From: Candidatus Moraniibacteriota bacterium
Lineage (GTDB): Bacteria > Patescibacteriota > Minisyncoccia > Moranbacterales > GCA-2747515
Assembly (NCBI GenBank): GCA_027069365.1
Contig: JALXES010000070.1
Span: forward strand, 1-11,962
Length of the DNA: 11,962 nucleotides
Reading direction: 5' to 3'
Position numbers and translations under genes: made by a program
In this document: in pieces, positions 1-4,968 of the stretch
Numbering within the stretch: position 1 is the first letter of the stretch
Layout of the letters: the number at the start of each line of letters is the position of its first letter
The notes under the pieces: model-generated
What the model was told of the DNA's origin: nothing
The model's input: the letters and a program-made list of their open reading frames with translations, nothing else
The model's database searches: none

Positions 1-2
1 AT

Positions 3-1139
3 GGTATCACTGCACCGTATGAACGCACGTATGCAGACAGGGGCACATTCCGCATCACGGTTACACCACCGGCGCCGGGACAGACATCGGTTGTTGTGGA
101 GTCCCAAGGGTGGACGACGCGCAATCCCAACGTAACACGAACGGTGCGCGTGCGTTTGCGGCGTCCTTCGTGGAGTGAATACGCTATTCTCTCAGATGCA
201 GATACACGCTTTGGTGACGGGACAACAGTGTTTGGGCCGCTGCACAGCAATGGTGGCATCCGCTTTGATGGCGTGGCGTACAACACCGTCTCAAGTGCAC
301 GCGAGACGTATACTGACCCCGACACGGGCCTTACGCAACCGGGCGTGTGGACAAGTTGGCCCGGCGGATACAACACATCAATGAACAGCACGGTGTTTGT
401 TGCCGGGACAGAGTTTCCGGTGAGCGGTGTTGATTTTGGCAGTGTGACAACAGATATCTCACTCATGCGCACAGAGGCGCAGACTAACGGTGTAGCCTTT
501 GACGATGCCGGTTATGGGCGTCACATCATCTTGCATCCGGACGGTACATTTGAGGCGCGTGTTGTGACGCAGTATGATACGGAGTCAAACGGCATCATCG
601 CAGAAGGGTCCCCACAAGTTTACACGATCCCCAACAACAGTATCATCTATGTGGATGACAATATCTGGGTAGAGGGACGCATTGACGGCGCGCACGTGTC
701 TATTGTGGCGGGTGACCACACCGGCGCACAGACACCGCGCATCCTCATTGGCAAAGATGTCCTCTACACATCCTACGACGGTTCTGACATCATTGGTCTC
801 GTGGCGACGGGAGATATTGAGATTATCCGTGACAGTGAGGACGATTTGCGCATTGATGCGGCGCTGTTGTCGCAGAGTGGGCGTATTGGTCGCGCGCACT
901 ATGGGTGGTATTGCAATGCGTGGTGGTGGTTTTGGTGCATTGATACGGTGTATGATATCAAGACCACAATCACAATCAATGGTGCGCTTGCGACGTATCA
1001 GCGCTATGGCTTTGCGTGGACAGATGGTACCGGATATATCAATCGTAATCTTATCTACGACAATCACTTGCTCTACCAGCCGCCACCGTTCTTTCCGACC
1101 GGCACACACTACATCCCCGACCTGTGGGAGGAGCGGTAG
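3..1139 (+). CDS. PilX/DUF4900-like pilus-associated surface protein, 5'-truncated by window edge
   Basis: The reading frame is open from base 3 with no stop, so the gene starts outside the window. The GTG at 96 is an internal codon, not a likely start. About 378 residues are visible. They are rich in beta-strand-like, Gly/Asp/Thr segments and contain a 'GPLHSNGGIRFDG' motif, a 'YVDDNIWVEGRIDG' motif, then 'GLVATGDIEI', and a C-terminal block with 'WTDGTGYINRNLIYDN' and 'PPPFFPTGTHY'. From memory this C-terminal block is typical of CPR proteins annotated as PilX N-terminal or DUF4900 pilus assembly proteins. These have an N-terminal membrane helix (not visible here) and an extracellular beta-rich body. 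Its position just upstream of pilMNO supports a pilus or surface role. An unusual Cys-bracketed aromatic run (C-N-A-W-W-W-F-W-C) is encoded near 915-941. The family assignment is moderately sure; the exact function is unknown. Confidence 0.72.
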   Translation, partial: GITAPYERTYADRGTFRITVTPPAPGQTSVVVESQGWTTRNPNVTRTVRVRLRRPSWSEYAILSDADTRFGDGTTVFGPLHSNGGIRFDGVAYNTVSSARETYTDPDTGLTQPGVWTSWPGGYNTSMNSTVFVAGTEFPVSGVDFGSVTTDISLMRTEAQTNGVAFDDAGYGRHIILHPDGTFEARVVTQYDTESNGIIAEGSPQVYTIPNNSIIYVDDNIWVEGRIDGAHVSIVAGDHTGAQTPRILIGKDVLYTSYDGSDIIGLVATGDIEIIRDSEDDLRIDAALLSQSGRIGRAHYGWYCNAWWWFWCIDTVYDIKTTITINGALATYQRYGFAWTDGTGYINRNLIYDNHLLYQPPPFFPTGTHYIPDLWEER

Positions 1140-1145
1140 ATTTCA

Positions 1146-1154
1146 TGGTACAAT
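1146..1154 (+). promoter_or_regulatory. Putative extended -10 promoter for pilMNO
   Basis: TGGTACAAT matches an extended -10 element (TGn followed by TACAAT, 5 of 6 to TATAAT). It lies 7 bases after the upstream stop codon and about 50 bases before the pilM ATG. I see no convincing -35 at 16-18 bases upstream. Very similar TGGTAnnAT sites precede rpsO and the small membrane gene near 11255, which raises confidence. Confidence 0.5.
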
Positions 1155-1200
1155 AGAGAGGTACTGAAGGGGTGCACACACAAAAACAACGACGAGAATC

Positions 1201-2268
1201 ATGTTACACAAAACAGGAGTTGTAGGTGTCTCAATTCGCGATGACATCGTGCGTGTTTTGCAGTTGACATATACAAAAGGTGTGGCAACAGTTTTTGCGT
1301 TTGGTGCAGCGCCGCTTCCCAAGGGAGCTGTTGTCAATGGAAATGTGGAAGACCCGGTGCGCGTGGGTGAAACGGTGCGCGCTGTTTGTGAGCATGCGGC
1401 GCCACATGCTGTGGATGTAACACGTGGGGCGGCGTGTGCACTGCCGGAGTCAAAGACATTTTTGCGCATCATGTCACTGCCGCGCATGCCGGATGACCAA
1501 GTGGCTAGTGCTGTGAAGTGGGAAATGGAAGGCTATGTGCCGTTACCGATTGACGATGTGTACTATGATTACCAGCATGTGCCGGTATTGGAAAATGGTG
1601 AGGAGATGATGTCGATTGTTGTCGTGGCGGCTGCGCGTAGTGTTGTAGATAGCTACATTATCGCACTGAAACATGCCGGGTTGCACGTGCGGTGTATTGA
1701 GGCGGACAGCACGGCAGATGCACGCGCTGTCGTGCGTCCGGACGCATCCGGCGGGCAGATGGTGGTATTTTGTGGAGATACGAGTTCGCGCTTGGCGATT
1801 GTTGTTGCGGGTGTTCCCATTTTTGCCGTGAGTGTGCCGGTAGGGTACCAGACATTTGTGACGGATGTCACGCGCGATCTCGGTGTTAGTGTGCAGGAGG
1901 CCCAGCGTCTCATCGCTGCAGACGGTATTGGCTCGTATATTGTCAACGACCCACTCTTTGACGCCGTGGCACCAAGTGCGCGTGTGCTGTCAGACGAGAT
2001 ACGCAAGAGCGCTGATTTTTGTCTCCAAACCCTTGCACAATGTCAAAATGTGACATCTGTTGTTCTGTGCGGCAAGGGAGCAACGATCAAGGGATTACGC
2101 TCATTTCTTGTGAAAGAAACAGGCATTCCCATGGTTATCGCTGACCCGTGGCAAAATGTACAGCGCGCACAGGATGTGCTGCCGCCACTATCCCGCACGG
2201 AGGCGCTAGATGCTGTTACGGTAATTGGCTTATCTTCACGAACACTGACTTATGCAGATTTCGATTAA
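1201..2268 (+). CDS. pilM: Type IV pilus assembly protein PilM (actin-like/FtsA-like fold)
   Basis: PilM is the cytoplasmic actin-like component of the type IV pilus. It binds the N-terminal tail of PilN and links the inner-membrane PilN/PilO complex to the motor. The 355-residue length is usual for the family. Recognisable family segments are 'VKWEMEGYVPLPIDDVYYDY' (residues 105-124), the 'SVPVGYQTFVTDVTRDLGVSVQEAQRL' region around 211-237, and 'VVLCGKGATIKGLRSFL' (287-303), which corresponds to the usual GGGA-x-LPGL element. The next gene begins with the PilM-binding motif of PilN and overlaps the pilM end by 17 bases, so translation is probably coupled. Oddly, the first phosphate motif, normally like G-L-D-I-G, reads G-V-S-I-R, and the second reads F-C-G-D. 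Acidic residues expected for nucleotide binding look shifted or lost. The start is ATG at 1201 with only a weak GAGA upstream. Confidence 0.9.
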   Translation: MLHKTGVVGVSIRDDIVRVLQLTYTKGVATVFAFGAAPLPKGAVVNGNVEDPVRVGETVRAVCEHAAPHAVDVTRGAACALPESKTFLRIMSLPRMPDDQVASAVKWEMEGYVPLPIDDVYYDYQHVPVLENGEEMMSIVVVAAARSVVDSYIIALKHAGLHVRCIEADSTADARAVVRPDASGGQMVVFCGDTSSRLAIVVAGVPIFAVSVPVGYQTFVTDVTRDLGVSVQEAQRLIAADGIGSYIVNDPLFDAVAPSARVLSDEIRKSADFCLQTLAQCQNVTSVVLCGKGATIKGLRSFLVKETGIPMVIADPWQNVQRAQDVLPPLSRTEALDAVTVIGLSSRTLTYADFD

Positions 2269-2794
2269 CCTCCTCCCACACAGAGAAAAAGCTATCATCC
2301 GTAGGGCGCTTCGGATGCACATGATTTTGGCGTATGGGTCGCTCATCGTCCTGGTGCCGGTTGTTATTATGGGTGTGTTGGCGCTCTTACTGGTTGCGAC
2401 ACGCATTGAACAGCGTGGGTTAGCGGTAACCCGTGACCTCCTTCACCAACAGGGGAGCATGCAAGAAATGGAGCGTGCCGACTATACGATTGCGCAGACC
2501 AATCGTGCCGCACGCCGTGCCCAGAAGATGATGCGCAGCCAACAGCATCCGGCAGAAATTCTCTCTGCGCTGAGCGCTCATGCGCCACGCGATGTGCAAG
2601 TGACACGCCTCGTCATCAATGGTGATAATGTTACGGTACAGGGAACTGCTGCGCAGCGACAAAGTGTCATCACCTTCAAACAGCGCTTGGAGGCATCGGG
2701 ATGCTTCACACAACTCGTGCTTCCGCTGACCAGCCTTGTTGACCGTCACGACACAGACTTCACGATAACCGCACAAAAAATCCCATGCTCATGA
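2252..2794 (+). CDS. pilN: Type IV pilus assembly protein PilN
   Basis: PilN is a bitopic inner-membrane protein that pairs with PilO and recruits PilM through its cytoplasmic N-terminus. The 180-residue product begins with the diagnostic I-N-L-L-P motif (residues 5-9). A basic stretch follows, then one long hydrophobic helix (about 24-50), a helical linker rich in Arg/Gln, and a small C-terminal domain with a 'VQVTRLVINGDNVTVQGTA' strand pattern (115-133) typical of the ferredoxin-like PilN fold. Its ATG lies inside the 3' end of pilM, and its TGA overlaps the pilO start as ATGA, so the three genes look translationally coupled. It is the only gene in the window ending in TGA. Length and domain order are normal for PilN. 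Confidence 0.9.
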   Translation: MQISINLLPHREKAIIRRALRMHMILAYGSLIVLVPVVIMGVLALLLVATRIEQRGLAVTRDLLHQQGSMQEMERADYTIAQTNRAARRAQKMMRSQQHPAEILSALSAHAPRDVQVTRLVINGDNVTVQGTAAQRQSVITFKQRLEASGCFTQLVLPLTSLVDRHDTDFTITAQKIPCS

Positions 2795-3495
2795 AGACGT
2801 TTCTCACACAATATGCAGACCGGCTTGCTGCAGCACTCATCATGGTTATGCTGGTTGGTGTAATATTTTTCGGGGTCGTCCCGCTGACGGATGCGATACG
2901 AGATGCACGCATTGCCAACGAGAAAGAGCGCATTGCGCAGGATGTTCTGACGCAACGTATTGCCCAGAGAAACCATGTTAGCAAAGAACTCGCTACGATT
3001 GCACATACCAAAGATATCCCGACACTTCCGACAGAGGCAGACATCATCGCACTTATTGAGATGCTGGAACAACGTGCAGATGCGCGTGGCCTCACGGCGC
3101 GCTTTGCGGCGCTCTCAGAAGAGCAGGTCACCGCATTGCAACGCAAGGAGGCTTCTGCAAAAAAGGCAAAGCAAGCAAAGGATGTGACCGGACAGAAAAA
3201 AGAGACACCGTCATTGCGCACGCAGAAGTACTTCACAATTACACTTACCGGACCGTTTGATGCTGTCGTTGATTTTATGCGCGTACTAGAAAATGCCCCC
3301 GTCTTCATATTTATGGATAATGTAAGTATTGTGCCGCAGCCGACCGTGCGGCGCAGTGGCACGGGTGTTGTGTTGCGTGCTCCCCAGGATGCACCGCGCG
3401 TTTCGGAGAACACGCCACAGCATCACGTTGTGGCAACGATTAGCGCGCACATGCCATTTGCACAAAACGTCACCACGAAGCGTACGACGCAATAG
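2791..3495 (+). CDS. pilO: Type IV pilus assembly protein PilO
   Basis: PilO forms the inner-membrane alignment complex with PilN. The product has a short N-terminus, one transmembrane helix (about residues 11-32), a charged coiled-coil-like stretch (about 33-70), a Lys-rich linker, and a C-terminal alpha/beta domain. In that domain 'YFTITLTGPFDAVVDFMRVL' and then 'APVFIFMDNVSIV' match the classic PilO pattern of a strand, Gly-x-Phe, a helix ending in a leucine-rich segment, and a second strand. I chose ATG at 2791 because it overlaps the pilN stop as ATGA, the usual coupling arrangement; ATG at 2785 would add only two residues. No Shine-Dalgarno is visible for either, consistent with coupling. 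The Thr/Arg-rich tail after about 185 is probably disordered. The call rests on domain pattern and gene order. Confidence 0.85.
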   Translation: MKTFLTQYADRLAAALIMVMLVGVIFFGVVPLTDAIRDARIANEKERIAQDVLTQRIAQRNHVSKELATIAHTKDIPTLPTEADIIALIEMLEQRADARGLTARFAALSEEQVTALQRKEASAKKAKQAKDVTGQKKETPSLRTQKYFTITLTGPFDAVVDFMRVLENAPVFIFMDNVSIVPQPTVRRSGTGVVLRAPQDAPRVSENTPQHHVVATISAHMPFAQNVTTKRTTQ

Positions 3496-3501
3496 AGACC
3501 T

Positions 3502-3861
3502 ATGTTTGAAAAAGCACACACCGCACACGACCACATTTCCTTGCGCACACGCGCACGCGCATTTGCGTTGCGATGTGCCCGACGTCACCTCTCGTGGCTC
3601 CTCATTGGGGCCTTTGCGTGCGCAGCGGGATGGGTGGCCTTTGTCTGGGCGACGCTGTTTCGCGCAGATGTGCTGACACAGGAGGATATTGCCGCCGTGC
3701 GTGCGTTCTACGCCGGCACAACATTTGACCGTGCGCGTTTTGATGACGTTGTGGCACGCATGCGCGCACGCCATGAGGCGTTTACTGCTCCCGCGCAGCA
3801 TGTGGACAAAGACATCTTCTTCCCGGCAGACTACACGCCACAGCGCACGGAACGTCAGTAG
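3502..3861 (+). CDS. Small single-pass membrane protein at the end of the pilMNO operon
   Basis: This 119-residue product starts 6 bases after the pilO stop, so it is almost certainly in the same transcript. The N-terminus is cytoplasmic-looking and rich in His and Arg (residues 1-29). It is followed by one strong hydrophobic helix (about 30-53) and an external segment of about 65 residues. In that segment 'LTQEDIAAVRAFYAG' and 'FDRARFDDVVARMRARHEAF' look helical and the tail ends in 'VDKDIFFPADY'. I do not recognise a named family. By position it occupies the slot where pilP sits in proteobacterial pilMNOP operons. However, it lacks a lipoprotein signal and is too short to show the PilP beta domain, so homology to PilP is not supported. 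It could be a partner or stabiliser of PilN/PilO. It appears real from spacing, the clear membrane helix and codon use like its neighbours. Confidence 0.75.
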   Translation: MFEKAHTAHDHISLRTRARAFALRCARRHLSWLLIGAFACAAGWVAFVWATLFRADVLTQEDIAAVRAFYAGTTFDRARFDDVVARMRARHEAFTAPAQHVDKDIFFPADYTPQRTERQ

Positions 3862-3867
3862 AAGCTA

Positions 3868-3896
3868 TTGCGCAAAAGCGGGAAGTCTGGTAGGAT
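3868..3896 (+). promoter_or_regulatory. Putative rpsO promoter
   Basis: TTGCGC (3868-3873), a 17-base spacer and TAGGAT (3891-3896), with an extended -10 TGG immediately before the hexamer, make a good sigma-70-type promoter. The predicted start near 3903 gives an rpsO leader of about 70 bases containing the hairpin described next. The -35 element lies 7 bases after the upstream stop codon. Confidence 0.55.
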
Positions 3897-3921
3897 TGAG
3901 AACGTAAGTGTAATTGGTTAA

Positions 3922-3965
3922 CGTCTACAGTGGTAGCGGCCAGAGGACCCTGCGACTGTAGTGCG
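3922..3965 (+). promoter_or_regulatory. rpsO leader hairpin, candidate S15 autoregulatory site
   Basis: CTACAGT (3925-3931) pairs perfectly with ACTGTAG (3955-3961). The stem extends outward by three pairs (3922-3924 with 3963-3965) across a single bulged T at 3962. The 23-base interior is GC-rich and can form a further GCGG/CTGC helix (3936-3939 with 3950-3953). The 3' arm ends at the weak GGA ribosome-binding site (3965-3967), so folding could affect initiation at the ATG at 3974. Ribosomal protein S15 represses its own mRNA through structured leaders in several bacterial lineages with unrelated folds. Position and structure suggest such a role here, but binding is an inference. Confidence 0.45.
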
Positions 3966-3973
3966 GATGTACT

Positions 3974-4240
3974 ATGTTGACGAAACGACAAAAGATGAAT
4001 GCGACGCGCGCTGTACGTCGCCACGATACGGATACCGGGTCACCGGAGTATCAAATTGCGCTCTTTACGCAGCGTATCAAGAAGCTGACAGAGCATCTGA
4101 AGAAGAACGCACATGACTTTCACTCCCGTCGTGGGCTTCTCAAGATGGTCTCAAAGCGTCGCCGCCTCATGGCATACTTGAAGAGTCGTGATGAAAAGGC
4201 GTACAAAGCACTGACACAGAAGCTGGGACTCAAGGAGTAG
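3974..4240 (+). CDS. rpsO: 30S ribosomal protein S15
   Basis: S15 is a primary binder of the central domain of 16S rRNA (the h20/h21/h22 junction) and forms bridge contacts with the large subunit. The 88-residue length matches the family. The conserved core is clear: '[15 protein letters not shown]' (21-35), then '[19 protein letters not shown]' (38-56) with the RNA-contacting His41, His47, Asp48 and Ser51, and '[11 protein letters not shown]' (60-70). The gene has its own promoter and leader hairpin upstream and a strong intrinsic terminator 9 bases after the stop, so it looks like a one-gene unit set between two pilus operons. The ATG at 3974 is preceded by a weak GGA, partly within reach of the leader structure. 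Codon use favours AAG and CGT/CGC, as expected for a well-expressed gene. Confidence 0.97.
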   Translation: MLTKRQKMNATRAVRRHDTDTGSPEYQIALFTQRIKKLTEHLKKNAHDFHSRRGLLKMVSKRRRLMAYLKSRDEKAYKALTQKLGLKE

Positions 4241-4248
4241 TTCCGCGC

Positions 4249-4277
4249 AAAAGTCGCACACCGCGACTTTTGTTTTT
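4249..4277 (+). terminator. Intrinsic terminator after rpsO
   Basis: AAAAGTCGC (4249-4257) and GCGACTTTT (4263-4271) form a perfect 9-bp stem with a 5-base loop, followed by GTTTTT. It starts 9 bases after the rpsO stop. It is the only textbook rho-independent terminator in the window, and it separates rpsO from the NYN-domain gene. Confidence 0.9.
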
Positions 4278-4293
4278 GATAACGAAAAAGAGA

Positions 4294-4315
4294 GTGCGCC
4301 ACACGCACGGCGCAC
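4294..4315 (+). repeat. 7-bp inverted repeat upstream of the NYN gene
   Basis: GTGCGCC (4294-4300) and GGCGCAC (4309-4315) are perfect inverted repeats around an 8-base loop, 17 bases before the NYN-gene ATG. On the plus strand no T-run follows. On the minus strand the stem is followed by a TCTCTTTTT stretch and would resemble a terminator, but no minus-strand gene is seen there. It could be an RNA hairpin or a protein-binding site; its function is unknown. Confidence 0.4.
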
Positions 4316-4332
4316 ACTAACAGCAAAAATAT

Positions 4333-4830
4333 ATGAGTCTTTTTTCTGAACAGCGTGTCGCCGTGTTGGTGGACATCCAAAACTTGTACTATACAGCACG
4401 TGTGCTCTACAACAAGAAAGTGAACTTCAAGAACGTCCTCACAGCGGCAGTGGGTGACCGCAAAGTGATTCGTGCCATCGCCTATGGCATCTCCACGACG
4501 GAGGGGATGGAAGAGAAGTTCTTTGAGGCGCTGGAAAATGCCGGCTATGAGGTCAAGACAAAGGCGCTTCAGATTTTTGCCGGTGGTGCCAGGAAAGGGG
4601 ATTGGGATGTAGGCATTGCCGTGGATGCCATTAAGTTAGCACAACGCGTAGACGTTATCGTTATTGTTTCCGGTGATGGCGATTATGCGCCACTGGTGAC
4701 ATACATCCAAAACAGTACCGGGTGTCGCGTGGAAGGCGTTGCGTTTGAGGAGTCTACAAGCGGCCTCTTGCTGGATGAGCTAGACAGTTTCCAAAACCTC
4801 AGTGCCGACAAGCGACGCTTCTTGCTGTAG
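4333..4830 (+). CDS. NYN domain protein, LabA/DUF88 family (putative ribonuclease)
   Basis: This 165-residue protein is a single NYN domain, a PIN-like fold of the LabA/DUF88 group. Members carry a metal-binding acidic cluster and are thought to act on RNA. The motifs are easy to see: 'VAVLVDIQNLYY' (residues 9-20, Asp14 and Asn17), 'KGDWDVGIAVDAI' (88-100, Asp90, Asp92, Asp98) and 'VIVSGDGDYAPLV' (110-122, Asp115 and Asp117). All expected catalytic acids are present, so an active enzyme is plausible. The gene follows the rpsO terminator and precedes pilB. No good Shine-Dalgarno lies before ATG 4333; the upstream stretch is A-rich. Its own promoter is not obvious, so it may depend on read-through past the rpsO terminator. 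The substrate is unknown, and a functional link to the pilus genes is not shown. Confidence 0.88.
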   Translation: MSLFSEQRVAVLVDIQNLYYTARVLYNKKVNFKNVLTAAVGDRKVIRAIAYGISTTEGMEEKFFEALENAGYEVKTKALQIFAGGARKGDWDVGIAVDAIKLAQRVDVIVIVSGDGDYAPLVTYIQNSTGCRVEGVAFEESTSGLLLDELDSFQNLSADKRRFLL

Positions 4831-4857
4831 GAAGCAGCACACAGGGGTGACATTTCG

Positions 4858-4866
4858 TGATATACT
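4858..4866 (+). promoter_or_regulatory. Putative extended -10 promoter for pilBC
   Basis: TGATATACT contains TATACT (4861-4866) with an upstream TGn extension, the extended -10 form. I see no clear -35 at the right distance. It lies about 28 bases after the NYN-gene stop and would start transcription near 4873, just upstream of the strong ribosome-binding site at 4882-4889. Confidence 0.5.
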
Positions 4867-4881
4867 GAAAGTATTGTACAT

Positions 4882-4889
4882 AAGGAGGG
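4882..4889 (+). promoter_or_regulatory. Very strong Shine-Dalgarno, out of register with pilB ATG
   Basis: AAGGAGGG is the best ribosome-binding match seen in the window; most other starts here have weak or no sites. It sits 4 bases before a GTG at 4894 but 27 bases before the pilB ATG at 4917. GTG 4894 is not in frame with pilB, so this site seems to serve a different or frameshifted start. Confidence 0.7.
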
Positions 4890-4893
4890 TAAA

Positions 4894-4968
4894 GTGAAAA
4901 AGAAAAACACGATCTTATGTACATCAAAGATCAGCGACTCCATGACTTCTTACGTGACAGTAATCTAA
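4894..4968 (+). CDS. Possible 24-residue leader peptide overlapping the pilB start
   Basis: GTG at 4894, directly after a consensus Shine-Dalgarno, opens a 24-codon frame ending at TAA 4966-4968. It begins M-K-K-K-N-T and runs past the pilB ATG by about 50 bases in a different frame. It might be a regulatory leader peptide whose translation tunes pilB. A -1 shift in the A-rich stretch at 4897-4907 would instead place the GTG in frame with pilB, giving a PilB with a short Lys-rich extension. A missing base in a homopolymer run would have the same effect. Only the ribosome-binding site argues for it, so confidence is low. Confidence 0.3.
   Translation: MKKKNTILCTSKISDSMTSYVTVI

Noticed and set aside
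585..1109. Minus-strand frame of 174 codons across the PilX-like gene
   Set aside because: It is the complement of a gene with a recognisable family signature, and the translated product shows no motif.
2792..2794. TGA at the pilN end as a recoded sense codon (as in some CPR lineages)
   Set aside because: No complete gene needs read-through of TGA, PilN has normal length, and the ATGA overlap with pilO is a standard coupling junction.
2760..3413. Minus-strand frame of 217 codons across pilO
   Set aside because: It is antisense to pilO, with Ser/Ala/Arg-rich composition, no recognisable domain and no ribosome-binding site. pilO has the right motifs and operon position.
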